Source: Leadbetterella sp035299025 (lineage in GTDB: Bacteria; Bacteroidota; Bacteroidia; Cytophagales; Spirosomataceae). Taken from it: a stretch of 64,000 bases of DNA. The stretch covers positions 1 through 64,000 of the forward strand of contig DATGXK010000019.1 in assembly GCA_035299025.1 (NCBI GenBank), given 5' to 3'. Numbering within the stretch: position 1 is the first letter of the stretch; each line of letters begins with the position of its first letter. Position numbers and translations under genes: made by a program. The notes beneath the pieces are model-generated. The model searched no databases. It was not told the origin of the DNA and was given only the letters and a program-made list of their open reading frames with translations. Of this stretch, positions 1 through 9,468 are shown one piece after another.

Positions 1-2367
1 GGCCAGCGTTCCGTTGGTCGGAAGGCTTGATATGGTGTAACTTACTATTGTTCCGTCTGTGTCTGTCGCTGCCAAGGCATTGATTGGACTTGCGGCTGCC
101 GTTGAGGCTATCGCTGCATTCGTGTCGTTGGTCGCTACTGGTGGGTTGTTTGTAAAATTGAGAGTTACAACAGCCGGAACCGGATCTTCGAGTCCTGTAT
201 TGTCCAAAAATGCATAATCAAAAATGACCGTACCTACGCTAGGAAAACTTGGATCAACTGTTAGCAAACTTGGATTATAATTCGATATTACTTGTTCATC
301 TACAACAGCAAACCCGTTGTAATATAAGGTTCCGTTAGGAGGCAAAGATTTAATTTTTATTGAATTTGTTGCACCCAAGGTTCCATCCTCTGAATCGGAG
401 CCACCAAGGGATGGTACTACAACAGTATTTGTTCCCGTAGGATTAGCTGTTGTGGAATTGGCATTACTTGAGTTTGGAACTTGATTTAGTCCAAAATTAA
501 TACCCACAATGTTTGATGAAACTACTGTAATTGCCGTTTCTCCGTTGGGAGTTCCGTCCCCTGTAGCCGAAGTTCCTTCGCCAATAAGTCCATACCCACT
601 TGGAAGAGCTATTGCTGGAGGAGTGTTACCAACCACTCCAGTATTGGTACTTATTCGAATAGTATAGTCACCAGAATCCACAGAATTGAAATTATAGGAA
701 CCATCCGCATTGACTGTGTCTATGGATACAATATTACCAGAAGAATTTACCAAATAGACGTATAATCCCCAAAAATTTGTTCCAGTACCATCAATCAATG
801 AATTATTCAGACCGTTGTTGTCATGATAAACCGTGCCACTTAATGACAAGCAATAAGGCAATCTAAAATTTAGATTCGCAGACTTTTCTTCCAAACCCCA
901 AAACCAAGTATTTATTGTTCTAACGTTACCAAAGTCATCTTTTGCTGAGTCAGGTGTAGCTGTACCGTCACTATTGGGCAAAACCGGTGGTATTAATAAA
1001 GAGCTGCCATAAACACCGTTCCAAGCATGTCCTGGAGACTTCTGCCCTCCAAGAGAGTTGCTAATACCTGACCCAGTAATGTTACTATTATTTCCAGGAG
1101 AGGCAACAAGATTAGTTAGTTGACTATCATCCCAGTAAATTCTGATACTATCGGCAACGGTAGGTGCAACAGCAGAAATCAAAAAACCATTTTCATTAAA
1201 TTCGGCATCATAAAGAGGCAGGTTAATTCTACCTCTGAGCATAGAAATCTTTGACACTACGTTGGTATTGGCTGATAGTGTGTTACCCAAACCATCTTTG
1301 CCATCCCAAGGCATTAAATTTGCACCCGCTGGCACATTAATAGCCTCCAAAACTCTATCTGAAGTCCCGGACTGAAAATCTGGTACACCGTTTAAATCTA
1401 ATAGGAATTTAACATCGCCCGTCACATTGGTATTGTAAGGAATGTAAAATGCTCCCGGGCATCCAGTCACATTACCTGTAATAGTCGGTGCAGCTGCAAC
1501 TGAGGCAACTGGATATACGGAATTATCTGGATTGTTTAAAAAGGTTTTGAAGCTGTTTCCTAGGTTAGGAACAGCTACTCCTACATTGATTGAATTTCTT
1601 CCAACTAGCCAGTTTGTTTCAGACTGACTAACACCATAATAATTGAAGGCTGGAATAAAAGACAAAGGTTTAAAATTGTTAAAAACAACTTTAACCACGG
1701 TTTGATCATTCGTATATGTATATAAAGTTGGACTAACAGGGTCAGTAAAAGTACCTGTGAAATTATCCGTTGGTTTGGTTGCTCTGAAAGACCAGTTTTC
1801 ACAGTATAACCTTCCCGGAATAATATTGCTAGTTGATGTACCAACCGAAAAATCGAACCACGGTGCTATAAAGGCACTGGTAGATCCCTGGGCTGACCCA
1901 TCAATATTTCCACGGTATATTTCGATGTAAAAATCACCGTCGGCACTGGGATTAAACGTTATTGGTGTATATCCAGTAGGACCAGCAACCGCTTCGGCGT
2001 GTGACGATATATTTGAGTTTAAAAGAGTTGGACCAACAACTACAGTGCCGGCTGAGTTTTTAATCCTGTAATAAACGTCTGTTAAAGTAGTGGTGGACCC
2101 ACCTGTTCTGAAGTTACCTCCGAAATAAAGATTTTCAGTGGCATTGTTGCTTATGTGGAAATAAATCCTACTTTTCTGTTGAGCATCAAAGCCAGACCCA
2201 AAACCACTATTGGGGGCAAAATATAAAGAGGTGATTTGAGAACTCGTAGGCGAGACCTCCTTGGTTCCCTCCGCAAAACCTTTTAGTGTGGCAAATGTCA
2301 AAAGCAGGAAAACAAGCGTTTGAAAATTTCCTTTTAATTTCTTCGAATTAAGGATATTTACATTCAT
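1..2367 (-). CDS. Large secreted surface/adhesin-like repeat protein, N-terminal 789 residues (partial)
   Basis: The frame is open without a stop from the ATG at 2367 to the left edge, so the gene is cut by the window. The N-terminus has a basic start and a hydrophobic stretch (about residues 15-31, ending near GFA) that reads as a Sec signal peptide. Residues 35-500 are a Gly/Asn/Thr/Ser-rich beta-type region. Around residues 505-600 there is an SdrD-B/carboxypeptidase-regulatory-like domain (SGTVYHDNNG, then DGSYNFNSVDSGDYTIRI). After residue 620 come cadherin/Ig-like segments with the SLPPNGTLYY and SLPTNGTLA motifs and an NNPPVATND linker, typical of tandem repeats in Bacteroidota adhesins. 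Such proteins usually end in a gliding-motility or T9SS C-terminal domain, which would lie beyond the left edge. The function as an adhesin or cell-surface polymer is inferred; no catalytic motif is visible. Confidence 0.85.
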   Translation of the reverse strand, partial: MNVNILNSKKLKGNFQTLVFLLLTFATLKGFAEGTKEVSPTSSQITSLYFAPNSGFGSGFDAQQKSRIYFHISNNATENLYFGGNFRTGGSTTTLTDVYYRIKNSAGTVVVGPTLLNSNISSHAEAVAGPTGYTPITFNPSADGDFYIEIYRGNIDGSAQGSTSAFIAPWFDFSVGTSTSNIIPGRLYCENWSFRATKPTDNFTGTFTDPVSPTLYTYTNDQTVVKVVFNNFKPLSFIPAFNYYGVSQSETNWLVGRNSINVGVAVPNLGNSFKTFLNNPDNSVYPVASVAAAPTITGNVTGCPGAFYIPYNTNVTGDVKFLLDLNGVPDFQSGTSDRVLEAINVPAGANLMPWDGKDGLGNTLSANTNVVSKISMLRGRINLPLYDAEFNENGFLISAVAPTVADSIRIYWDDSQLTNLVASPGNNSNITGSGISNSLGGQKSPGHAWNGVYGSSLLIPPVLPNSDGTATPDSAKDDFGNVRTINTWFWGLEEKSANLNFRLPYCLSLSGTVYHDNNGLNNSLIDGTGTNFWGLYVYLVNSSGNIVSIDTVNADGSYNFNSVDSGDYTIRISTNTGVVGNTPPAIALPSGYGLIGEGTSATGDGTPNGETAITVVSSNIVGINFGLNQVPNSSNANSTTANPTGTNTVVVPSLGGSDSEDGTLGATNSIKIKSLPPNGTLYYNGFAVVDEQVISNYNPSLLTVDPSFPSVGTVIFDYAFLDNTGLEDPVPAVVTLNFTNNPPVATNDTNAAIASTAAASPINALAATDTDGTIVSYTISSLPTNGTLA

Positions 2368-2697
2368 ATTATGGAAAGTTTGGTGAATTTCTCAGATTCT
2401 CTGTGTACCCGATCAGGTGTTAAACAAGAAAAACTCAACCTTTAAATTGAAAAAAATTATCTGATGATAAAGATTTCAAAAAACATGCCAAAGAACGACT
2501 GCAAATCACATCGGAAACTAGAAAAGAAAACAGAAAGTACTCAAATCACTAAAAAACAAATATTTATCAAAAAAAAAGTCTCCAAAAATATTACTCCCAT
2601 CGAGAAACCGAACGCAAAAATCAACCACTAGATAAAAAAAAGTCTTTCCTTTTTAAGAGAAAAGACCTTTGAGATTTTACCCAAATAAAACCATTGA
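2368..2697. other. Intergenic region, 330 bp
   Basis: This gap separates the surface-protein start from the end of the ABC1 kinase operon. Its right part holds the operon terminator at 2634-2670. The remaining 260 bp is very AT-rich and presumably carries the promoter of the surface-protein gene, but I see no convincing TAnnTTTG element. No open frame of interest and no RNA gene were recognised. Confidence 0.5.
2634..2670 (-). terminator. Rho-independent terminator of the ABC1 kinase operon
   Basis: Read on the minus strand, GTCTTT-type arms form an imperfect stem (AGGTCTTTTC pairing with GGAAAGACT) around an AT-rich loop, followed by a run of seven T. It lies 28 bp past the ABC1 kinase stop codon. 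Confidence 0.75.
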
Positions 2698-4026
2698 CTA
2701 CGCCAATAATTTGGCAGCATGAATCTCTACTTTTGGTAGCTCTATATTGATTTTTGCTTTCAAATCATTGAGTAAAGTGTAAAGCCCGAAAAAGGTTCGG
2801 TTAACGTATAAACCATGTTGCGAACCTCTAGCAGCGTTGGCATTTTTGAGTTCCTTTACCGAAGCCACGTACTCGAAATACCCATAAACTTCTTGTACAT
2901 AAGCGTCGTCTCCGAAGTCGAAAGTTGCGTGAGTAAATGGCCTGCCAAGTATTTCTATCATTTTGTAAAATAGATCGAAGAAAAAGCTTTGAAAATGCTC
3001 CGAATCTTCTTCCAAAATAAACTCCAACTCCTTAAAAATCGCCATCATTTTGTCTGGTTTATCTAATATATTTGGATTAATCAAGGCAAAATAACTTCGA
3101 TAAAAATCCTCCGGAATAACCTTGATACATCCAAAATCCAAAATACCCAGCTTGCCGTCTTGGGTAAACAAAAAATTACCTGGATGCGGATCTGCATGTA
3201 CTGCTTTGAGCGTGTGCATCTGAAAATGATAAAAATCCCAAAGAGCCTGGCCAATCTGATTTCTTACTTCCTGAGACGGATTTGTAGACAAAAATTCTTT
3301 CAAATGCGATCCTTCTAGCCAATCCATGGTAATGATTCTATCCGACGAATATTCGGGATAATATTTTGGAAAGAACACATTGTCTAAATGCTCACATAGC
3401 TTAGTGACTTCTATGGACCGCTTGAGTTCAAGCTGATAATCAGCCTCTTCCAAAAGCTTAGTTTCTACTTCCACAAAATAACGATCTATTTCGGCATCGT
3501 TCAAATTCAACAATTGCACGGCCAAGGGTCTTGCCATTTTCAAATCAGAACTAATACTCGAAGCCACACCCGGATATTGAATTTTTACGGCCAGTTTTTT
3601 ACCACTTTGGGTTGCTTTGTGTACCTGTCCGATGCTCGCGGCATTAGAGGCCTCTAGCTCAAAACTATCAAAAATCTCAAAGGGCGATTGACCTATACTT
3701 CCCTTGAACGTTTTAATCACCAAAGGTCCCGAAAGCGGTGGAGCCGAATATTGGGACATCGCAAACTTGTCGGAGTAAGCCTTGGGCAAAAGGCTTTTGT
3801 CCATGCTCATCATTTGAGCCATTTTGAGGGCCGAGCCTTTCAGATTGCTCAAGGCTTCATAAACATCCTCTGCATTGTCGGCGTGCAGCTGCTCTTTCGA
3901 AAGCGAAGGGTCGATCAGTTTTTTACCGTAATGCTTAATATAATTGCCCCCAACTTTGGCGGTTGCTTTTACAAATTGTGTAGCTCGAGCCACCTTTGAA
4001 GTGGGAATACTTTTCTGATTTTTCAT
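2698..4026 (-). CDS. ABC1/UbiB (AarF) family atypical kinase
   Basis: A 442-residue member of the ABC1/ADCK/UbiB family of protein-kinase-like ATPases, which in other organisms support quinone biosynthesis or lipid handling at the membrane. Visible motifs in order: the family-specific N-terminal helix corresponding to KxGQ (GSALKMAQMMSMD, about residue 65), the Ala-rich nucleotide loop ASIGQVHKA (about 130), the VAL-type lysine in LAVKIQYPG, the catalytic loop HADPHPGNF (about 280) and the metal-binding DFG as LDFGCIK. All core residues appear present, so it should bind ATP. It is the last gene of a leftward operon, 48 bp after the TetR-like gene. The substrate is unknown; linking it to quinones here would be a guess, because the neighbours are a regulator and an MpaB oxygenase. 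Confidence 0.93.
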   Translation of the reverse strand: MKNQKSIPTSKVARATQFVKATAKVGGNYIKHYGKKLIDPSLSKEQLHADNAEDVYEALSNLKGSALKMAQMMSMDKSLLPKAYSDKFAMSQYSAPPLSGPLVIKTFKGSIGQSPFEIFDSFELEASNAASIGQVHKATQSGKKLAVKIQYPGVASSISSDLKMARPLAVQLLNLNDAEIDRYFVEVETKLLEEADYQLELKRSIEVTKLCEHLDNVFFPKYYPEYSSDRIITMDWLEGSHLKEFLSTNPSQEVRNQIGQALWDFYHFQMHTLKAVHADPHPGNFLFTQDGKLGILDFGCIKVIPEDFYRSYFALINPNILDKPDKMMAIFKELEFILEEDSEHFQSFFFDLFYKMIEILGRPFTHATFDFGDDAYVQEVYGYFEYVASVKELKNANAARGSQHGLYVNRTFFGLYTLLNDLKAKINIELPKVEIHAAKLLA

Positions 4027-4074
4027 TAATTATCTATTAAAAACACTAAGTTTATAGCTTAAAACACCTCAAAA

Positions 4075-4713
4075 TCATTTCCTGTTTTGGTATAAAAATT
4101 TACCTAGGTCAAACAAGCTATCGAATGGAGTTCGTCCCATCCAGTCCATGGTTGTATTTACTGACTTCTCTATCAGCGTATCAGTTTTTTCGAACAAACG
4201 GCTGTCATCGTTTATCCAGAAATCTATAATAGCAAGCACCAAAACCCACACCAAGTCGGGATATTTGGCTGTGAGAAAAGGAATACTTCTAGGCTCAATT
4301 TCACGGGTTTCTTGCCCAACCACTACCAGTTCATTCATGTAATCTACAAAAAGATCCTTTGCGGCATTGAAATCCATGTTGGGTTTTACTGCCAGTGGTT
4401 TCTCGAGTTTTTCGCTTATTTTGAGAATATAACTCCGGTTTTGTTTGGCATTTTCTATCATTGTAAATAGAAAAGAAAGTAGTTTTTCTCTTACCGAATA
4501 TGCCTCATAAACTTCCTCATTTTTGATATCCCCGATGGTTTCTTCTACCAAAGTCTTCCAAAATTCAGCATTTATTTGTTTAAAAGAATTGTAGTTTTCA
4601 TAAAACTCCGACTCCTTTATTTTGAGTTTTTTTGCAAACTTGAAAATCGACTCGGGCTCATGTCCATGCTCCAACACATGGCTGATGTAACTTTCTTTTA
4701 TTTTGTCCTTCAT
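4075..4713 (-). CDS. TetR-family-like transcriptional regulator
   Basis: A 212-residue all-helical protein. The first 55 residues fit a TetR-type helix-turn-helix (SYISHVLEHGHEPESIFKF then KLKIKESEFYENY), and the rest fits the ligand/dimer domain of the TetR C-terminal family found next to ABC1 kinases in Bacteroidota. The recognition helix (ESEFYENYNSF) keeps the FYxxF-like TetR signature. It lies 4 bp after the MpaB gene and 48 bp before the ABC1 kinase, so the three are probably co-transcribed. It may regulate its own operon, but no operator was identified. The HTH assignment is by pattern, not by search. Confidence 0.75.
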   Translation of the reverse strand: MKDKIKESYISHVLEHGHEPESIFKFAKKLKIKESEFYENYNSFKQINAEFWKTLVEETIGDIKNEEVYEAYSVREKLLSFLFTMIENAKQNRSYILKISEKLEKPLAVKPNMDFNAAKDLFVDYMNELVVVGQETREIEPRSIPFLTAKYPDLVWVLVLAIIDFWINDDSRLFEKTDTLIEKSVNTTMDWMGRTPFDSLFDLGKFLYQNRK

Positions 4714-4717
4714 GTTT

Positions 4718-5692
4718 TTATGTATAAATATTCGATAGAAAAGTAGAGGTGCTGTTTATAGTTTTCAGTAGAGTCTTTGGATATTTTGAAAGCGGAACAC
4801 CCAAAAAATCAGCGTATTGATCGCCCAAAAACATCCTTGATTGAGCATTGAAATACGCCAAAACAACTTCATTGTCTGAGAGTTTTTTGTATGAATTGGC
4901 CAATGAAGCCGTAAGTTTTTTACCGATTTCTGATGCTCTAAATTGGCGTTTGGCGATGAGCTTGTCCAACCAAATGGCTTCTTTTATGTCTAAAACAAGC
5001 AGTCTGGTATCGATTCCAAGCAGACTCCCTATGACCGCCCAGTGTCTAAAATATGCTCTCTCCGAAACCTCATCTATCTGAAAACCAAGCTTTTTCAGAC
5101 CCCTCAAAACAATTAACGAAAAAGCCAAATTTGTACCCAACATGTCTTCCTGATTGACCGGAAGCCCCCAGCTCATATCCCATTTGCCTGTTTTCATGAC
5201 CATAAAACGCCAAAAAGCATGCATGAGCCGCACTTTTAAAATCATGGCCGCGGCTTTATTTTCGTCCCAAATCCTAAAATTCATGACATTTTTCACAAAC
5301 TTGCCCGTTTCTTGAAGCCTGTTGTAAGTGTCCGATTCAATTCTACCAGAAAACCCCAAAACCCTAGCTCCGTCCTCTCCCAGATAACAATAAGGCAGTG
5401 AATAACAACCAAGAATAATTCCAATGCTGGTTTGATATGTCTTAAAAAAATCTGTGGCTCTGATAGTGTCCTTCAGGTCAAAAAAATTGGGCAGAACAGC
5501 ATTTTTCTCAAAAAAATCTAACACTTCGGCGTCTTGCTCTTCGAAATTCAAGGTATCGAAATCACCTAGAAAGGGCATCAGTATAGAACCCAATTTGTGT
5601 CCATATTTTTGAAACAAACTACCAACGAGTTCAGCAGCAGCTTGGTCGCCTTGAAGTCTAAACGCTGCCAACAACTCTTCTGTGATTTTCAT
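4718..5692 (-). CDS. MpaB family oxygenase (DUF2236)
   Basis: A 324-residue protein of the MpaB/DUF2236 family, which includes haem-b oxygenases such as the rubber-cleaving latex-clearing protein and the mycophenolic acid pathway MpaB. The family pattern is visible: GCYSLPYCYLGEDGARVL, then RLQETGKFVKNVMN, the His-containing VRLMHAFWRFMV, WGLPVNQEDMLGTNLAFS, and FRHWAVIGSLLGID. No signal peptide is evident. It is the first gene of the three-gene leftward operon with the TetR-like regulator and ABC1 kinase. The oxygenase activity is a family prediction; the substrate is unknown. Confidence 0.85.
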   Translation of the reverse strand: MKITEELLAAFRLQGDQAAAELVGSLFQKYGHKLGSILMPFLGDFDTLNFEEQDAEVLDFFEKNAVLPNFFDLKDTIRATDFFKTYQTSIGIILGCYSLPYCYLGEDGARVLGFSGRIESDTYNRLQETGKFVKNVMNFRIWDENKAAAMILKVRLMHAFWRFMVMKTGKWDMSWGLPVNQEDMLGTNLAFSLIVLRGLKKLGFQIDEVSERAYFRHWAVIGSLLGIDTRLLVLDIKEAIWLDKLIAKRQFRASEIGKKLTASLANSYKKLSDNEVVLAYFNAQSRMFLGDQYADFLGVPLSKYPKTLLKTINSTSTFLSNIYT

Positions 5693-5835
5693 TTATATTG
5701 ACGGTATTATATTCAAAACATCAAATTTTGAGATTTTGTTTTCTGACCCAACAAAAATAAAGAGCTGATATTGGGCATTTTTTGATTAAAATGCTCAAAA
5801 AATTAGAACCTTGGCCGAAAAACGTATCGAATTAT

Positions 5836-5843
5836 TATTTTTG
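5836..5843 (+). promoter_or_regulatory. Bacteroidota -7 element for ligA
   Basis: TATTTTTG matches the TAnnTTTG consensus and lies 19 bp before the ligA ATG, giving a very short leader. A TTGG about 23 bp upstream could serve as the -33 element. Confidence 0.6.
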
Positions 5844-5861
5844 TAAAAAAACCTTAATTGT

Positions 5862-7952
5862 ATGTCGGCTCAAGTTAGAATAGACGAACTCACAGACCTT
5901 CTCAATCATTATAACCAGAGATATTATCAAGATGCGATTTCAGAAGTTTCTGACCAAGAATTTGACTTCCTACTTAAAGAGCTAGAAGCTTTAGAAATCG
6001 ACAATCCGACACTAAAAAGGCCTGATTCGCCTACTCATAGGGTTGGTGGCACTATTACAAAGTCTTTTGAAACAGTAGCCCATAAATACCCTATGCTCTC
6101 ATTGTCAAATACTTACAGTGAGGATGAACTGCGAGATTGGGACGACCGCATAAAAAAGGGGCTCAACGGATCTCCCTATGAATATATTTGTGAGATAAAA
6201 TTTGACGGCATTTCGCTTTCTTTGACCTACCAAAACGGCATTTTGGTTCGCGGAGTCACACGCGGAGATGGCACTCAAGGCGACGATATTACCACCAATA
6301 TTAAAACACTACGGAGTTTACCTCTCAAAATAAACCCCAAAAAGACCAATTCCACCCAAACCGACTTGTTTGGCTCATCAAATATTGGACTCAATTTTGA
6401 GATCAGAGGCGAAGGCTTTATGCCCAATGAGGTATTTGAACATATAAACCTCGAAAGAGAAGATATAGGCGAGGCTCCGTTGGCCAATCCACGAAATGCC
6501 GCAGCCGGAACTTTCAAAATGCAAGACTCGGGTGTGGTAGCTAGCCGAAACTTGGATTGTTACATCTATCAATATCTTTCAGAAAACGATGAGTTTAGAA
6601 CCCACGAAGAAAGTCTGATAGCCCTAAAAAATGCCGGATTTAATGTTTCTGACAGTTACAAAAAAGTAAATGATATTGATGGCGTAATAGCATACATCAA
6701 AGAGTGGAGTGAAAAGAGACACACCCTTAAATGTGCCACAGACGGTATCGTGATAAAGATAAATGACTATGCACAGCGTGAAGACTTAGGGTTCACAGCC
6801 AAAAGCCCTCGCTGGGCCATAGCTTACAAATATAAAGCAGAATCAAAGTCGACAGAACTATTGGGTGTTACCTATCAGGTGGGACGTACGGGAGCCATTA
6901 CGCCCGTGGCCGAACTTAAGCCTGTAGAACTTTCGATGACTACCGTAAGAAGGGCCACCTTGCACAACGCCGACGAGATAAAAAGACTAGGATTGTCTAT
7001 CGGCGACCAAGTTTTTGTAGAAAAAGCGGGAGAAATCATACCCAAAGTGACAGGTGTGGACACCTCAAAACTACGTGACGAGGCTACAAGAGAAAGTTCA
7101 AAAGTTAGCTTCCCAACCAATTGCCCGGCATGTAACTCCGAGTTGTTCCGAAATGAAGGAGAAGCTGCTTATTATTGTCCAAACGAAATGGGCTGTCCAC
7201 CACAAATCAAAGGCCGAATAGAGCATTTCATTCAGCGTAAAGCCATGAACATCGACTCGCTGGGTGAAGGCAAAATTGAGATTTTGATGGACCAGGGTCT
7301 GGTTTCTGATGTTTCTGATTTGTACAAACTAAACTTTGAGAGCCTTTTGGGTATCGAAAAAGTACATATTGACGAAAACACAGGTAAAGAACGAAAAGTA
7401 AGCTTTAAAGAAAAGACAGTCCAAAATATCCTTGACGGCATAGAAAACTCTAAAAATCAACCATTTAGTAAAGTATTATTTGCACTAGGAATACGATTTG
7501 TCGGTGAAACCACAGCACAAAAGTTGGCATCTTATTTTAAAACCCATGAGGCACTTCAAGCGGCCAATTTTGAAGAACTAAGAAATGTGCCCGATGTGGG
7601 CGAGAAAGTGGCCCAGAGTATTCTATTGTACTTTAAAGAAGAAAAAAACCTCAAAATAATTCAAAGCCTGCAAGCTTCAGGGCTGAAATTCGAGGCAGAT
7701 AATATTGTACAAGAAAAGGAAAGTGAGACCTTAGCGGGTAAAACCTTCCTTTACACGGGTACTTTTGAGTCTTTTTCAAGAGAAGAGCTTGAACAAAAAA
7801 TAGAAAGCAACGGTGGCAAATTGGTGAGTGGCGTATCCAAAAAACTGGATTTCCTTATTGTAGGTGAAGGTGCTGGACCATCAAAACTCAAAAAAGCTGA
7901 AGACCTCGGTGTAAAAATGATCAATGAAGAAGAATTCAAGGCGATGTTGTAA
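5862..7952 (+). CDS. ligA: NAD-dependent DNA ligase LigA
   Basis: Seals 3'-OH/5'-phosphate nicks in duplex DNA using NAD+, in replication and repair. The 696-residue length is close to family size. Domain Ia is at the N-terminus (NHYNQRYYQD); the adenylation motif EIKFDG puts the AMP-accepting lysine at K113; the nucleotidyltransferase domain runs to about residue 320, followed by an OB fold. A zinc finger is formed by CPAC and later CPNEMGC (about residues 420-447). Helix-hairpin-helix repeats follow (ALGIRFVGETTAQ, NVPDVGEKVAQSI), and a BRCT domain ends the protein (LAGKTFLYTGTF, GGKLVSGVSKK). All expected motifs are intact. It is a monocistronic rightward gene. Confidence 0.98.
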   Translation: MSAQVRIDELTDLLNHYNQRYYQDAISEVSDQEFDFLLKELEALEIDNPTLKRPDSPTHRVGGTITKSFETVAHKYPMLSLSNTYSEDELRDWDDRIKKGLNGSPYEYICEIKFDGISLSLTYQNGILVRGVTRGDGTQGDDITTNIKTLRSLPLKINPKKTNSTQTDLFGSSNIGLNFEIRGEGFMPNEVFEHINLEREDIGEAPLANPRNAAAGTFKMQDSGVVASRNLDCYIYQYLSENDEFRTHEESLIALKNAGFNVSDSYKKVNDIDGVIAYIKEWSEKRHTLKCATDGIVIKINDYAQREDLGFTAKSPRWAIAYKYKAESKSTELLGVTYQVGRTGAITPVAELKPVELSMTTVRRATLHNADEIKRLGLSIGDQVFVEKAGEIIPKVTGVDTSKLRDEATRESSKVSFPTNCPACNSELFRNEGEAAYYCPNEMGCPPQIKGRIEHFIQRKAMNIDSLGEGKIEILMDQGLVSDVSDLYKLNFESLLGIEKVHIDENTGKERKVSFKEKTVQNILDGIENSKNQPFSKVLFALGIRFVGETTAQKLASYFKTHEALQAANFEELRNVPDVGEKVAQSILLYFKEEKNLKIIQSLQASGLKFEADNIVQEKESETLAGKTFLYTGTFESFSREELEQKIESNGGKLVSGVSKKLDFLIVGEGAGPSKLKKAEDLGVKMINEEEFKAML

Positions 7953-7956
7953 ACAT

Positions 7957-8023
7957 AATTGGAACACAGATTATTATGCATAAATCCGTGTCAAGCTGTG
8001 GTGCTTGCATCCGTGTTCCAATT
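7957..8023. repeat. Inverted repeat downstream of ligA
   Basis: The arms AATTGGAACAC (7957-7967) and GTGTTCCAATT (8013-8023) are perfect 11-bp inverse complements starting 5 bp after the ligA stop. Inside the arms, ATCCGTGT occurs twice (one copy runs into the right arm) and there is an ATGCAT palindrome. No T-run follows, so this is not a standard terminator. The CCGTGTTCC/ACACAGATT wording resembles small dispersed repeats of Bacteroidota genomes, a resemblance from memory rather than a search. Confidence 0.6.
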
Positions 8024-8085
8024 TATACCAAAATTCATAAATAACCATTTAAAAAGGTGCAACCTAAGGGTTTAAAAACAAATAA

Positions 8086-9468
8086 ATGAAATACATAAAA
8101 CTAATCCTCAAAGCCTTAAAAGGCGACGAAGATACTGATTACACAAAAATTTCTATCAATAAGGCTCTTCTTCTACTGGCTGTACCGATGGTCATCGAGA
8201 TGTTTTTCGAATCGCTCTTTGCATTGGTAGACGCCTACTTCGTGGCCAAATACGTGGGTACCAATGGCATGGCCACTGTGGGTCTTACAGAGTCGGTCCT
8301 TACTATCATTTACTCATTGGCGTGGGGTATTAGCACTGCTGCTACGGCCATTATCGCCCGCAAAATAGGTGAAAAGAACCCTGAGGATGCCTCAAAATCT
8401 TTGATGCAAATCATCAATATTTCGGGAGGAATAGGTATCCTTCTGGCAGTAGTGGGTTTTACCTTTTCGGGTCAAATCCTAAAATTGATGGGAGGTTCGG
8501 ACGAGCTAATTCGTGAAGGCATTGGCTACACACAGATCCAATTTCTAAGTGCCCCTATAATCATGTTATTATTCTCACTAGGTGGAGCACTTCGAGGAGC
8601 AGGAAATGCCATTTTGGCCATGAATGCCATGATTATAGCCAACATCATCAATATCGTACTCGACTACATATTTATACCTGTAATGGGTATGGGTGTAGAA
8701 GGAGCCGCCATAGCCACTATCATTGGCAGAAGCATCGGTGTCAGTATTCAATTATCGGCATTCTTTGCCAACAACATCAACCTCAAACTCAACATCAAAA
8801 AATGGTTTGCTGATTGGGCCCTCATTTTCGAAATCCTCAAAATATCAGCAGGAAGTGCTGGTCAGTTTATTATTCAGTCGGCTAGTTGGGTCTTTTTGAT
8901 TAGAATTTTATCAGACTTTGGTTCAGAGGTGGTGGCTGGTTACACCATAGCCATTCGTATAATTGTGTTCACCATTTTGCCTTCTTGGGGATTGGCCAAT
9001 GCCGCAGCCACGCTCGTTGGGCAGAATCTGGGAGCCGAACAGCCAGACCGTGCTGCAAAGTCAGCTTGGCGAGCCGGTTTTTTCAATATGGCATTTTTAG
9101 GATTGGTGGCCATATTGTTTTTCATTTACGCACGTCCGCTTGTTGGAATGTTTGACAAAAACCCTGTTGTGATGGAAACAGGAATAGAATGCCTGAAAAT
9201 ACTTTGTGCAGGTTATATTTTCTTTGGCTTTGGCATGGTCATGACACAAGCCATAAACGGATCGGGCGATACCAAAACTCCAACTTTGCTCAATATTATA
9301 GGATTTTGGGTCTTGCAAATTCCGATAGCTTATTTATTGGCAGTCAAACTCGACTGGAAAGAAACGGGCGTATTTTGGGCAGTAGTTATTTCCGAATCCA
9401 TTTTGGCTGTATTGGCCATTTTGTACTTTAACACTGGAAGATGGAAAAAAACAAAGTTGAATTTTTGA
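8086..9468 (+). CDS. MATE family efflux transporter
   Basis: A 460-residue inner-membrane multidrug/cation antiporter of the MATE family, with about 12 hydrophobic segments in two related halves. Typical features are the N-terminal LLLAVPMVIEMFFESLFALVDAYFV, the GTNGMATVGLTES loop, SLGGALRGAGNA in the first half and its echo AINGSGDTKTPT in the second, plus GLANAAATLVGQNLGA. The N-terminus has about 25 extra hydrophilic residues before the first membrane helix. It is a single gene 133 bp after ligA. The exported substrate cannot be read from sequence. Confidence 0.94.
   Translation: MKYIKLILKALKGDEDTDYTKISINKALLLLAVPMVIEMFFESLFALVDAYFVAKYVGTNGMATVGLTESVLTIIYSLAWGISTAATAIIARKIGEKNPEDASKSLMQIINISGGIGILLAVVGFTFSGQILKLMGGSDELIREGIGYTQIQFLSAPIIMLLFSLGGALRGAGNAILAMNAMIIANIINIVLDYIFIPVMGMGVEGAAIATIIGRSIGVSIQLSAFFANNINLKLNIKKWFADWALIFEILKISAGSAGQFIIQSASWVFLIRILSDFGSEVVAGYTIAIRIIVFTILPSWGLANAAATLVGQNLGAEQPDRAAKSAWRAGFFNMAFLGLVAILFFIYARPLVGMFDKNPVVMETGIECLKILCAGYIFFGFGMVMTQAINGSGDTKTPTLLNIIGFWVLQIPIAYLLAVKLDWKETGVFWAVVISESILAVLAILYFNTGRWKKTKLNF

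Noticed and set aside
3688..3999. Overlapping opposite-strand frames inside the ABC1 kinase gene
   Set aside because: They lie wholly inside a well-supported gene and have no family motifs; they are shadows.
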